From JANRJY01 sp033763735 (lineage in GTDB: Bacteria > Bacteroidota > Bacteroidia > Cytophagales > UBA9547), in NCBI GenBank assembly GCA_033763735.1, contig JANRJY010000042.1, forward strand, positions 1-57,232: 57,232 bases of DNA. The letters are read 5' to 3'. The translations under genes and the position numbers were made by a program. Numbering within the stretch: the first letter of the stretch is position 1; every line of letters begins with the position of its first letter. Of this stretch, positions 26,356 to 35,499 are shown in pieces. The notes under the pieces were generated by a model, which was not told the DNA's origin, searched no databases, and was given only the letters and a program-made list of their open reading frames with translations.

Positions 26356-26459
26356 ATTTATTATCAGAATAATGGAATCAACATTCTTTTTTTAACTACT
26401 TTGTTATGAATAATGATAATAAATTAATATTTTGACACCAATATTATATAGTTGATAAC

Positions 26460-27200
26460 ATGAATCTGGACCTTCATTCATTTATAAGTTTATTGATTTT
26501 AACAGTAATGGAAGTGGCTTTGTGCATCGACAATGCCATTTTTATTTCTATACTTTCAGGACGCATCAAAGACAAAACGCGAAGAGCCGAAGCACGCACA
26601 CTTGGTATAATTGTAGCATTGGTCATTAATATTGTAATGGTTTCGTTTATTCACTTGCATGAAGATTTGCAGTTGGAATTATTCGAAATTTTGGGACATC
26701 CGTTTAGTATTAAAGATGTGATTTTGATTGCCGGAGGCACTTTTTTAATCGCCAATAGCACTATTGAAATTCATAACAAAATGGAAGGGAGTGAAGAAGA
26801 TGAAGATCGTATTCCGGCATCTAATTCATTTTGGTTTGTGATGGTAAAAATCACCGTCATGAACATCGTTTTTTCTTTTGATTCGGTACTTACAGCCATC
26901 GCAATGGTACATGATTATTGGAAAATGATATTTGCAATAAGTGTGGCACTTTCAGTTATGTATTTCTTTATCAGACCTATTGATTATTTTCTTAAAAAAC
27001 ACCCGAGTTTGAAAATATTGGCTCTTTCATTTTTGATGTTGATCGGTTTGGTATTGATTATGGATGGACTGGAAGAAAAAATAGACAAAGGTTATGTATA
27101 CTTTGCAATGGCTTTTTCCGTTTTTGTGGAAGTGATCAATATAATGGTGTTAAGGCGCTCCAAAAAATCAGTTGCGTTGCACGAGCGACACATAGAGTGA
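26460..27200 (+). CDS. TerC/DUF475-like integral membrane protein
   Basis: A 246-residue protein with about seven hydrophobic helices. Two inverted half-motifs, MEVALCIDNAIFISILS and FSFDSVLTAIAMV, carry the membrane-embedded Asp residues that define the TerC superfamily. Members are linked to metal-ion homeostasis (Mn or Ca export) and to loading of metals on exported proteins. The neighbours give no further clue. A heptamer repeat starts three bases after its stop codon. Confidence 0.85.
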   Translation: MNLDLHSFISLLILTVMEVALCIDNAIFISILSGRIKDKTRRAEARTLGIIVALVINIVMVSFIHLHEDLQLELFEILGHPFSIKDVILIAGGTFLIANSTIEIHNKMEGSEEDEDRIPASNSFWFVMVKITVMNIVFSFDSVLTAIAMVHDYWKMIFAISVALSVMYFFIRPIDYFLKKHPSLKILALSFLMLIGLVLIMDGLEEKIDKGYVYFAMAFSVFVEVINIMVLRRSKKSVALHERHIE

Positions 27201-27203
27201 TAA

Positions 27204-27252
27204 ATGTTGAATGTTGAATGTTGAATGTTGAATTTTAAATGTTAAATGTTAA
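27204..27252. repeat. Heptamer tandem array (7 units) overlapping a start codon
   Basis: There are seven contiguous 7-base units: ATGTTGA four times (27204-27231), ATTTTAA once, then ATGTTAA twice (27239-27252). The start codon of the next gene is the ATG of unit six, so units six and seven are coding. The same ATGTTGA unit, again four times, occurs on the opposite strand at 48982-49009. Confidence 0.92.
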
Positions 27253-27898
27253 ATTTTTTCTGCTTCCATTAATACTGTTACCGTTAATTTTTTTTGCTCA
27301 AATTAATAAAGTCAACATATTAGTATTAGATAATGAAACGAATACACCTATTGGTTCGGCATCGATTAATATTAAATCCTCCAAATTTTTGACGCAGTGT
27401 AATTACAAAGGAGAGGCAACTATCGAAACAGTTATAAATGAAAAAATAATCTTCTCACACATTTCTTATGTGAGTGATTCCATTCAAATTGATTCCAATA
27501 AAAAATCTCAAATTATTATTCATTTAAGAAAAAAAGTAAATGATATAGCTGAAGTTCGCATTATTGGAGTTCAAAAAAGAACCAATACAAAATACAAATA
27601 CAAATATCCACTTAATTCCAAACCAGCAACCATTAGTAGTCCAATTTCATATATTTATGAAAAATTCAATAAAAAAATTTGGGAGATTAATAAATACAAT
27701 CACGTAATTGAGAACGAAATCAATATAAATTTAATTCAAGAAAAAATATTAAAATTTCAATCGTTCTTAGCAATCAAGGATAAAAATATTGAATACTTAT
27801 CATACATAATTCTCAAAAAATACCCTAATTTCAATGAATTGTCTGATTTAGAATTTATAACAATTGTCAAAGAATTAAGCTTAAACCAATCTAATTAA
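27239..27898 (+). CDS. Secreted protein with carboxypeptidase-regulatory-like (CarboxypepD_reg) domain
   Basis: A 219-residue protein. The signal peptide is LLPLILLPLIFFAQ (to about residue 21). It is followed by a beta-sandwich of the carboxypeptidase D regulatory-like type (VNILVLDNETNTPIGSASINI, KIIFSHISYVSDSIQID) and a linker DIAEVRIIG. A C-terminal helical region opens with ISSPISYIYEKFNKK, a combination seen in an uncharacterised Bacteroidota family without a TonB-dependent barrel. Probably periplasmic or surface exposed. The ATG lies inside a 7-base tandem array, so its first codons are built from repeat units. Function unknown. Confidence 0.7.
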   Translation: MLNVKFFLLPLILLPLIFFAQINKVNILVLDNETNTPIGSASINIKSSKFLTQCNYKGEATIETVINEKIIFSHISYVSDSIQIDSNKKSQIIIHLRKKVNDIAEVRIIGVQKRTNTKYKYKYPLNSKPATISSPISYIYEKFNKKIWEINKYNHVIENEININLIQEKILKFQSFLAIKDKNIEYLSYIILKKYPNFNELSDLEFITIVKELSLNQSN

Positions 27899-27959
27899 AT
27901 ATTCACAAATATATAATTGGATTTATTGTTTACTAATTCCCATTTTTTTAAATTTGAAT

Positions 27960-28529
27960 ATGCACGATATTGAACCTCATTATGGTTGGGAAAAATATTA
28001 CAATTCATCTGAGGATAGTAAATCGCCTTTTTTTGAGAAAGAATATAATTATGAATTGCTTACAAATGACATTTATGGATATTATATAAATCCGGCTTGG
28101 GATTACATAGGTTCTGAAACACTTTATGCTAAAATATTATTTGCCGATTATACCAACAATTGTGCAATTATTGAACTCATTGGTGAATGGAATGATACCC
28201 TTCACAATGATATCATGCACCTCAAACGCAATTTAATTGATGAACTTATCTATGAAGGAATTAACAAGTTTATTATAATTGGCGAAAACATATTCAATTT
28301 TCATGGTTCTGATGACTGCTACTATGAAGAATGGTTTGAAGACATAGAAGACGGATGGATCGTATCAATTGGGTTTCGTGATTTTGTTCTTTCAGAATGG
28401 CGCAAGTTTGGTATTGATGCTTATGTAAACTATGGTGGAGAATTAGAAGTTGAAAACTGGCGTACCCTACAACCATTAAGCCTTTACAAATTTATAAATG
28501 ACAAAATAGTAAAGCGGTTAGGAAACTAA
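27960..28529 (+). CDS. Conserved Bacteroidota protein of unknown function
   Basis: A 189-residue soluble protein starting at ATG 27960; a TTG two codons earlier is also in frame. It is acidic and aromatic-rich: DIEPHYGWEKYY, SPFFEKEYN, LYAKILFADYTNNCAIIELIGEWND, then NKFIIIGENIFNFHGSDDCYYEEWFEDIEDGWIV. I recognise the pattern as a conserved hypothetical of Bacteroidota, not a characterised family. The repeated DDCYYEEWFED acidic block may bind metal or a basic surface, which is only a guess. Its last 12 bases overlap the 3' end of the convergent histidine kinase gene. Confidence 0.65.
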   Translation: MHDIEPHYGWEKYYNSSEDSKSPFFEKEYNYELLTNDIYGYYINPAWDYIGSETLYAKILFADYTNNCAIIELIGEWNDTLHNDIMHLKRNLIDELIYEGINKFIIIGENIFNFHGSDDCYYEEWFEDIEDGWIVSIGFRDFVLSEWRKFGIDAYVNYGGELEVENWRTLQPLSLYKFINDKIVKRLGN

Positions 28530-29900
28530 TTTCCTTCTGTGTGGAATGGAAATTGTAAAAATAGAACCTACACCTGATGTAGAATTGACTTCAATATTTC
28601 CTTTGTGCAATTTCACAATTTTTTCGACCAAAGACAACCCAATTCCGTAACCCGTTGTACGTTTGCTCGCTCTGCTTCTGTAGAATGGCTGAAAAATAAA
28701 TGGCAAATCTTCTGCCGGAATACCTGCGCCAGTATCCATAAACAAAACTTTAATTTCTTCCTTCAAAATTACTATCAATATCTCAACTGTATGATTTTCA
28801 GAGAATTTGCACGCATTGTCTATAAGATTGGTAAATGCTGTTTTTAACAAACTTTCATTAGCCGATACAATAAGCGTATCGTCATCATCTTCAGGAAAAT
28901 TTTGAAAAGCTACTTTAACATTATATTCAGGTTGTTTTTTCATTACATCGGATCGGCATTGCCATATAAGTTCATCTATTCTGACATAATCTAGTTTAAA
29001 AGCCGATTCATCAGAACTTACTTTGGCCAACTCTAATAATCCATTCACTATTGCAGTAAGATAACTAATATCTTCATTAATAGATTGCATGGTAGCCTTA
29101 TATTCTTCAATACTTCTTTCTGATAATAATGCCACTTCAATTTGACCCTTAATTGCTGTAAGAGGGGTTCTGAATTCGTGTGAAGCATTGGAAACAAAGT
29201 TACGTTGCATTTCAAACGACTCTTCAAGTCGTGAAAGCATTTTATTAAACGTAATTGACAATTGTGCCAATTCGTCCTGCTTGTTACCTTCATTCAACCT
29301 CAAATTCAAATTTGAAGCAGTTATAGCACCAACTTCACTTACAACAATTGAAATTGGCGCTAATGCATTGGTTGCAAAACTTAATCCGGCAAAGTATACT
29401 ATTACCACTGATATCATTCCACCAACTATCAATATAATTAATAAGTTCCTTGCTTTTTGTAGGCCCCAATAATCTACAGCGGAGGCTATAATGTATACAT
29501 TCCCGTGTTTGGTTTTTGCTTTAACTCCAACGGTTTCTCTATCACCATCGATCAATTTGATTTCTTTTTTGATAGTTATTTTTTTCAACACCTTTTCGGG
29601 CAAGTGAATATACTCTTCACCAGACTTATAAATTTGCTTAAAAGTAGTATCGTAAATAATTACTTCTTCTTCGTGTAAAGTAGTAATGTCGTGTTTATCA
29701 ACTATTTGAAGAATATTGCTATTAATTTCCTTTACGTCATAAAGCAACTCAGCTGTTTTGTAAGCCTTGTCTTTCAAACGGTTATAAAATTCTATTTCAC
29801 GTAAAAATGAATATGTAAAAAAAATTGCGCACCCAAACGACACCAGTATTGCTGCTACGATTAAAGTAAAAAGTAATGTTAGTTTATTTTTAATTTTCAC
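28518..29900 (-). CDS. HAMP-containing sensor histidine kinase
   Basis: A 460-residue kinase with two membrane helices (about 8-30 and 150-175) enclosing a periplasmic sensor of about 120 residues. These are followed by a HAMP domain, a HisKA domain with His241 (NASHEFRTPLTAIKG), and HATPase_c with LTNLIDNACKFS, DTGAGIP and TGYGIGLSLVEK. It is of the OmpR-partner type (BaeS/CusS-like layout). The start is GTG, one base after the TAG of the response regulator gene, so the pair is co-translated. The signal is unknown; a heavy-metal or envelope signal would be typical for this group. Confidence 0.9.
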   Translation of the reverse strand: MKIKNKLTLLFTLIVAAILVSFGCAIFFTYSFLREIEFYNRLKDKAYKTAELLYDVKEINSNILQIVDKHDITTLHEEEVIIYDTTFKQIYKSGEEYIHLPEKVLKKITIKKEIKLIDGDRETVGVKAKTKHGNVYIIASAVDYWGLQKARNLLIILIVGGMISVVIVYFAGLSFATNALAPISIVVSEVGAITASNLNLRLNEGNKQDELAQLSITFNKMLSRLEESFEMQRNFVSNASHEFRTPLTAIKGQIEVALLSERSIEEYKATMQSINEDISYLTAIVNGLLELAKVSSDESAFKLDYVRIDELIWQCRSDVMKKQPEYNVKVAFQNFPEDDDDTLIVSANESLLKTAFTNLIDNACKFSENHTVEILIVILKEEIKVLFMDTGAGIPAEDLPFIFQPFYRSRASKRTTGYGIGLSLVEKIVKLHKGNIEVNSTSGVGSIFTISIPHRRKLVS

Positions 29901-29901
29901 A

Positions 29902-30579
29902 CTAATCCTTCAAAATATACCCCATTCCTATCACCGTGTTAATCAACTTTTTTGGAAATTCTTTATCGATTTTTTTCCTGAGAAAATTCACATAAACATC
30001 TATGACATTGGTACCGGTGTCAAAGTTAATTTCCCATACTTTCTCTGCAATGTCCACCCTTGATACTACTTTACCTTTATTTTTGATAAAGTATTCCATC
30101 AATGCAAATTCCTTTGCCGTGAGAGGAATTTCGTGGCCTCCTCTACGTGCCACTTTTAAGTCCATATCCAACTCGAGGTCAGCCACTTTAAGTATGTTTG
30201 GGGTTGAATTTGAATTATCAGAACCTCTTTTTTGAAGCGCACGAATTCTGGAAAGTAATTCTCTGAATTCAAACGGTTTTACCATGTACATGTCGGTTCC
30301 GGAGTCGAAACCTGCAATTTTATCGTCAGTTGTGCCCAAAGCAGTAAGCATAATCATGGGTGTAAATATTTTTTCGGCACGGGCAATTTTAGCAAGTTCA
30401 TATCCATTGATACCCGGCAAATTCACGTCCATAATAATTACATCATAGGTATTGCTTAGCAACATACTTCTACCTGTTGTACCATCATAAGCAACATCTA
30501 TTGTATATGATTGCTCCTCCATACCCTTTTTGATAAATGAGGCCACTTTAGGTTCGTCTTCAACTAACAATATTTTCAT
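29902..30579 (-). CDS. OmpR/PhoB-family response regulator
   Basis: A 225-residue two-domain regulator. The receiver has Glu7/Asp8 (VEDEP), phosphoacceptor Asp51 (IIMDVNLPG), Thr (MLTALG) and Lys (YMVKPFEF). The C-terminal winged helix has LTAKEFALMEYFIKNKGKVVSR and VIDVYVNFLRKKID. It is the cognate partner of the kinase directly downstream. It probably regulates envelope or metal-response genes; the divergent msrB gene 100 bases away is an obvious candidate target. A near-consensus promoter TTTG-N17-TACTTTAA lies upstream, with its -7 part at about 30597-30604. Confidence 0.92.
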   Translation of the reverse strand: MKILLVEDEPKVASFIKKGMEEQSYTIDVAYDGTTGRSMLLSNTYDVIIMDVNLPGINGYELAKIARAEKIFTPMIMLTALGTTDDKIAGFDSGTDMYMVKPFEFRELLSRIRALQKRGSDNSNSTPNILKVADLELDMDLKVARRGGHEIPLTAKEFALMEYFIKNKGKVVSRVDIAEKVWEINFDTGTNVIDVYVNFLRKKIDKEFPKKLINTVIGMGYILKD

Positions 30580-30703
30580 AATAACTCAATTAATGATTAA
30601 AGTAGGTGATTTTTTAGATAACAAATAATTAAATTATAATTAAAAAACCTAACCAGAAAGAACCAAACTGAATTTTAGGATGTTGAGTTTAAAATTAATT
30701 CAA

Positions 30704-31189
30704 ATGCGTCTATTTAAAATTTCAATTGTATTATGCGTATTGAGCACATTTGCTTTTGCCCAAAAGAAAACAAAAAATATGAATAAGGATAAAGAAGAAT
30801 ACGAAATTCAAAAATCAGAATCAGAATGGAAAACGCTACTTAGCCCTGAACAATACAACGTTTGCCGAGGCAAAGGAACTGAAAGGGCATTTACAGGCAA
30901 ATATTGGGACCATCATGAAAAAGGCATATACAAATGTGTCGCTTGTGGCGAATCTTTATTTGCATCCGATACGAAGTTTGAATCAGGAACCGGTTGGCCA
31001 AGCTTTTATGAGGCATTGGATAAAAACAAAATCAAAGAAATTAAAGACAATAGTTATGGAATGGTACGGATTGAAGTTGTATGTAAAAAGTGTGGTTCTC
31101 ATTTAGGCCATGTTTTCCCTGATGGACCAAAACCTACTGGTATGCGATATTGCATCAATTCCGTTTCGCTTGATTTTGAGAAGAAATAA
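30704..31189 (+). CDS. msrB: Exported peptide-methionine (R)-S-oxide reductase
   Basis: 161 residues from the ATG at 30704. An upstream in-frame ATG at 30680 exists, but MRLFKISIVLCVLSTFAFA starting at 30704 is a clean signal peptide. The mature part has the MsrB fold: zinc-binding CVACG and CKKCG pairs, SGTGWPSFYEAL, HLGHVFPDGPKPTGMRYCINS with the catalytic Cys in RYC. It reduces methionine-R-sulfoxide, here probably in the periplasm. It is divergent from the two-component system, which may control it under oxidative or metal stress (inference). Confidence 0.9.
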   Translation: MRLFKISIVLCVLSTFAFAQKKTKNMNKDKEEYEIQKSESEWKTLLSPEQYNVCRGKGTERAFTGKYWDHHEKGIYKCVACGESLFASDTKFESGTGWPSFYEALDKNKIKEIKDNSYGMVRIEVVCKKCGSHLGHVFPDGPKPTGMRYCINSVSLDFEKK

Positions 31190-31203
31190 AATAGTTTCGA
31201 TTT

Positions 31204-31956
31204 TTATCTGAAAATACAACAAGATATCCCTAGCCCAATCATTGATGATTTGTTGCGAAACCGATCATTATCCAGCCGTAGTTTATTAGTAGTGGTGTAT
31301 TCGGTAAACATAAATGTATACATTGCCTTAACTGCCCATTTTTGATTTATCCAATAGCGGGCATAAAATTCAGAATTAAGGCTGCCAAGGTCATTATCAC
31401 TTACAAGTAATAAATTGAAAATAGTTGGATTAGAAGCTTCAATTGAACGATTATTACCCGATACAGCCAAATTGGGTCGATATTGATTATTTGTTTTAGC
31501 ACCAAAACTAAAACCTACCAAGTCTATATTAAATCCTAAATCCAATTTCTTAAAAAAAGTATATTGTATTACAGCATGTATGTTGCACATTCCAACTGTG
31601 GGATTGTGCACTTTTATTGTATCAATATTGCTAATAATATTGTCTTTGAATATTACTTGAGGGCCTTCTTCTCCACTGGTATGTTTGGCTGGTGCTGTAT
31701 AATAATTAATATCACCAAATCCAAAATACATACTTTCTCTTAACCCAAAGCCAATTCTGAAATTCTTTTTTTTGTCTAATTCTTTGAAAATAGTCCAACT
31801 GTTGCTTTGGCACATTTGTGATGCTCCTACCGCTATGTTAAATTCAAATATATTTTGAAATGGATAAGATTTATTTGCAGTTGAAATAACGTCTTGTGCA
31901 ATTACTTTAAATATAAACATCAAATAAATAACCAGATTTAATATTATTTGCTTCAT
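31204..31956 (-). CDS. Predicted outer-membrane beta-barrel or periplasmic protein
   Basis: A 250-residue protein with a signal peptide (MKQIILNLVIYLMFIFKVIAQ) and alternating polar/hydrophobic strands typical of a small outer-membrane barrel: FEFNIAVGASQMCQSNSWTIF, FRIGFGLRESMYFGFGDINYY, LDLGFNIDLVGFSFGAKT, WAVKAMYTFMFTEYT. No family recognised. It follows the large T9SS protein after an 88-base gap on the same strand and is convergent with msrB. Confidence 0.6.
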   Translation of the reverse strand: MKQIILNLVIYLMFIFKVIAQDVISTANKSYPFQNIFEFNIAVGASQMCQSNSWTIFKELDKKKNFRIGFGLRESMYFGFGDINYYTAPAKHTSGEEGPQVIFKDNIISNIDTIKVHNPTVGMCNIHAVIQYTFFKKLDLGFNIDLVGFSFGAKTNNQYRPNLAVSGNNRSIEASNPTIFNLLLVSDNDLGSLNSEFYARYWINQKWAVKAMYTFMFTEYTTTNKLRLDNDRFRNKSSMIGLGISCCIFR

Positions 31957-32044
31957 TTAATGAAATTTGGATTAATTCAAAAGTAAAACTCAATTAAGTA
32001 ACCAATTGTCGTCCGAACGACAAAGTGCTTTGATGTAAAAAATA

Positions 32045-35000
32045 TTACTTTTTGATTAATTTGTATTTCTTTGAAAATGAACCTGATTGAAAATTAACGA
32101 AATACAATCCTGCACTCAAGGTTTCTGATTCTAAATCGAATACATACACACCTTGATTTATATAAGAAGTAGACTTTTGAATTACCAATTTGGAGTTTGC
32201 ATCGTACACTTTCATATCGATAGTACAATTTTCAGGAACAGCAATAATTACTTCGCTTCCGGCACTTGTTGGATTTGGAACCAAGTCATACATAACTATG
32301 GCGTTAGTAAGCACTTCACATGCTTCGTTATTTGAAAGGTCAGTTTCATTAATTGCCTGAATACGAACACAGTAATAATCAGCCTTTTTGGATTTAATTT
32401 TTACTTTCTGATTTAGGATTATTGTAGAATCAATTCCTTTTTTCAAATGACCATACCACATTTGGTTTATTTGAATATTATCAGGCAATGAAGTTAAAAC
32501 CGATATACTATCAATATTTCTATTGCCAATATTTGAAATTCGCAAGCCCAACTGAATACTGTTTTCATTGTCAAAAGTACTTCCAATTCCTTTTAATGCT
32601 AAGTTGATATCGGGTTGGTTACTATTCACTATCCCTGTGATTGAATCCTTACAACCTACTTGATTTGTTATTATTAATTTAAGCTTATAATAACCATTCG
32701 GTAAAACTATTTTAGGATTCGCACCTGAAGTAGTGATTAAGTCATTGAATTTCCATAAATAATTGATGCCTAATGAAGTATTTAATACGAAAAGAGTGGG
32801 ACTTGAATCAGCGTCAATGTCCTGATTTAAAGGGACAAAAGCAGCTTTTGGATTGAGGAATATTTTAACGGATTTTGAAACTTCTGAAACACATTGTCCA
32901 TTTGAAGCCTTAAGCGTGATTTTGAATGTACTTGTATCAGAATAACTAATCACCGGATTTTTGAGCATGGATGTTTTTCCATTTCCAAAATCCCAACTAT
33001 AACTACTGATTGAATCTAAAGTAACAGTGCTTTTGTTGATAATATTAATATTTGAAAATTGACATAATGGCCCCGTTTCAAAATCAAGTTTAGGAAATGC
33101 GCGGACTTTTACCAATTTGGATACTGTACTTTTACATCCATTAGAAGCAGTTACCGACAGCTTAACCGGAAACAAACCTGCTGTATTGTAAAGCGTTCCT
33201 GTATTTATTGCGCCTGATATGGTTGAACCATTGAATTCCCATTGCCGAAAAGTGCCTGCTAATGAATCGGGATAAATAGTTGATTCATTGAAATATACCG
33301 GTCGTCCTACACATTCATCACTGTAATTAAAATCAGCTTTTATGCCTCCCTTGACAATGTAGCTTTTAATAAATGGCTGACTCACACATCCTTTTGCACT
33401 TATGGAAGTTAATGTAGTACTATAGGTACCGGGTTGGTTAAAAAGTACTTTTGGGTTTTTTACATTTAAATTAATTCCATTGCTCCAACGCCAAAAATTA
33501 CTAGTTATAGTACCTGAGTTAATTGTAGAAGTATTTGCAAAATTCATAGTATCGTTGGTACATACTTGGGTGTTAATGAATTTAGATTTGGGAGATGGAT
33601 TGATTTCAAATTGTTTTGTTAAAAAATTACTGCAATTCCCTGAAGTTGTAATGCTATAAGTGATTGAAGTTATTCCGGGTGTGCTAAAAATCAAAGAGAA
33701 TAATGGTACAATATTGTTATCAATTCGCAATTCACTGTTACTTATTGAGTTGCCATACAAATTCGAAACATCAAATAACTTCGCATTTTGATAATCGCAT
33801 AAAGGACTTATATAAAAATCAACGTTAGGAGCGGTTGCATTTAAAAGAGTTACGTTGATTGAATCTTTATATCTACAACCATTATAACTTTTGAGAAGCA
33901 CCGAATATTTTCCGGAAGTTGTAATTATTGTAAAATCAATTACGGAACCACTATTCCATAAATATGATTGAATAAAAGCATTACCTGTTTTCAAACGCAA
34001 TTTTGTTCCATAGCATTCACTTTTATCATCTCCTAAATCTGCCAAACTTGGAAGATTATTACCAACCAATGTTTGAATAATTAACTTTTGGGTTTCAGTA
34101 CATTTAGTTATATTATTTTTTATGGTCAGGAAATAACTTCCTAATGATGAAATTTTCAATATTGAATCAGATAATGAACTATTATTATTCCAAATAAATG
34201 AATATTGATTTTTATTTAGTTTAGTGTCCCATATAATGGTGTCATTTGTACAAAGCGCATTTGTGTTAGGTTTGTTTGTGTTTAAAGCATTTAATACTAA
34301 TATGGTATCTGACGTAAAAGAACCGTCATTTTTTGTAGCAGTAGCCCAATAATTGCCTGATATTTTTGGAACTATATACCCGGAAGTATCTCCCGTTGAC
34401 CATCGTATTGCAGTATAACCTGATAATTGCAAAGTATCATTCACGTAGCTATCAATCCCAAGGTTCGCAGGCTTATTTAATTGGCTTAAAAACATACGTT
34501 CCATTGATTGTCTTTCTGCATCATTTAAATTTTTGCCAAAAACTGCCATAGTTTTAAGGTTAAAAGCTAAAGGAAGTGGGTTGGTTCCAGTTAAACTATT
34601 TTCACCACCAAGTATCCAACTACCGTTACCCGGTTGTTGAGGAAAAGAATTGTCCGAAACAGTGTTTTTTAAAACACCATTTACAAAAATCTGCCAATTA
34701 CTAGCTGACTTTACAAAGGTTAACAAGTTAAATTGGTTTAAAACTATCGAACCAGCTGAACCCAATCCTGTTGAACCGTTTGTCCCTCCCCAACCAATTC
34801 CATAGTTATTGTCAAATACACTATATCCAAAAGCCCATCTTACTCCTTGAACATTAGTATTGTAGCAACCCATAAATATCTTAAATACCGAAGTTGGAGA
34901 TTCAATGGGTTGCAATAAAAACATAAATGTATTTGTTGTGCTCGAAGGTATATCTAACTTAAAACACTGTTGATTAAAAGAGAGGTATGAACCATATCTT

Positions 35001-35473
35001 AAACTTCTTTTTATTTCTGGAGCGGGATAATTAGAAGTAATTGAAGCATCAAATTGTTGGCTATTATCTTTCCATCCGGTAATAGAGCCATTTGTGTAGA
35101 GTGCATTTTTAGCTTCAGAAGTAAGGAAAAATTGAATGTTTCCTATAAATCGTGGATTGATTACTTCGAAAAAAGAAGGATTTGTAAACTTGTTACCCGT
35201 TCTAATTTTCCAATAATATTTCCTGTTTCTGTTTGGGACAAAATTGAATTCATTTCCTATCAATGTTGAACTTAAGATAATATTAGAAAAAACAGAGTCA
35301 CTTGAAATAGAAATATACTGTAGTGAATCGTTGCAAGCCAAATTCCATCGCATTAATACAGTATCGCTGTAAACTATTTCACCAAAAGCAGGAAGCACCA
35401 AATCAGGAATACTTCTTTGTGAATAAAGTGATAAGTTTATTACAAATAAAATTAATAATAGTATGCGTTTCAA
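32045..35473 (-). CDS. Giant LamG/PKD surface protein with T9SS type A sorting domain
   Basis: A 1142-residue exported protein. Signal peptide MKRILLLILFVINLSLYSQ. A FN3-like segment (about 25-105), then a LamG/concanavalin-like domain (about 110-330, YWKIRTGNKF, GVLKNTVSD, LKTMAVFGKNLNDAERQSM), several Ig-like/PKD repeats (about 340-900, SSYSWDFGNGKTS, YLWKFNDL), a CARDB-like domain (about 950-1050) and a C-terminal type IX sorting domain (YDLVPNPTSAGSEVIIAVPENCTIDMKVYD, GLYFVNFQSG). So it is exported through the outer membrane by T9SS and probably anchored by a glycolipid. The start is TTG-AAA. It lies 26 bases after the stop of the last glycan gene (DUF5672), so it is probably the final cistron of that operon. 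Confidence 0.85.
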   Translation of the reverse strand: MKRILLLILFVINLSLYSQRSIPDLVLPAFGEIVYSDTVLMRWNLACNDSLQYISISSDSVFSNIILSSTLIGNEFNFVPNRNRKYYWKIRTGNKFTNPSFFEVINPRFIGNIQFFLTSEAKNALYTNGSITGWKDNSQQFDASITSNYPAPEIKRSLRYGSYLSFNQQCFKLDIPSSTTNTFMFLLQPIESPTSVFKIFMGCYNTNVQGVRWAFGYSVFDNNYGIGWGGTNGSTGLGSAGSIVLNQFNLLTFVKSASNWQIFVNGVLKNTVSDNSFPQQPGNGSWILGGENSLTGTNPLPLAFNLKTMAVFGKNLNDAERQSMERMFLSQLNKPANLGIDSYVNDTLQLSGYTAIRWSTGDTSGYIVPKISGNYWATATKNDGSFTSDTILVLNALNTNKPNTNALCTNDTIIWDTKLNKNQYSFIWNNNSSLSDSILKISSLGSYFLTIKNNITKCTETQKLIIQTLVGNNLPSLADLGDDKSECYGTKLRLKTGNAFIQSYLWNSGSVIDFTIITTSGKYSVLLKSYNGCRYKDSINVTLLNATAPNVDFYISPLCDYQNAKLFDVSNLYGNSISNSELRIDNNIVPLFSLIFSTPGITSITYSITTSGNCSNFLTKQFEINPSPKSKFINTQVCTNDTMNFANTSTINSGTITSNFWRWSNGINLNVKNPKVLFNQPGTYSTTLTSISAKGCVSQPFIKSYIVKGGIKADFNYSDECVGRPVYFNESTIYPDSLAGTFRQWEFNGSTISGAINTGTLYNTAGLFPVKLSVTASNGCKSTVSKLVKVRAFPKLDFETGPLCQFSNINIINKSTVTLDSISSYSWDFGNGKTSMLKNPVISYSDTSTFKITLKASNGQCVSEVSKSVKIFLNPKAAFVPLNQDIDADSSPTLFVLNTSLGINYLWKFNDLITTSGANPKIVLPNGYYKLKLIITNQVGCKDSITGIVNSNQPDINLALKGIGSTFDNENSIQLGLRISNIGNRNIDSISVLTSLPDNIQINQMWYGHLKKGIDSTIILNQKVKIKSKKADYYCVRIQAINETDLSNNEACEVLTNAIVMYDLVPNPTSAGSEVIIAVPENCTIDMKVYDANSKLVIQKSTSYINQGVYVFDLESETLSAGLYFVNFQSGSFSKKYKLIKK

Positions 35474-35499
35474 TTAAATGGATATGTACTTAAACTTAA

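Noticed and set aside
27204..27252. CRISPR-like array
   Set aside because: Units are 7 bases with no spacers and no cas genes are present.
28518..29900. A frameshift between the kinase and the unknown gene because they overlap
   Set aside because: The genes are convergent and both have complete, family-length products; a 12-base overlap of 3' ends is ordinary.
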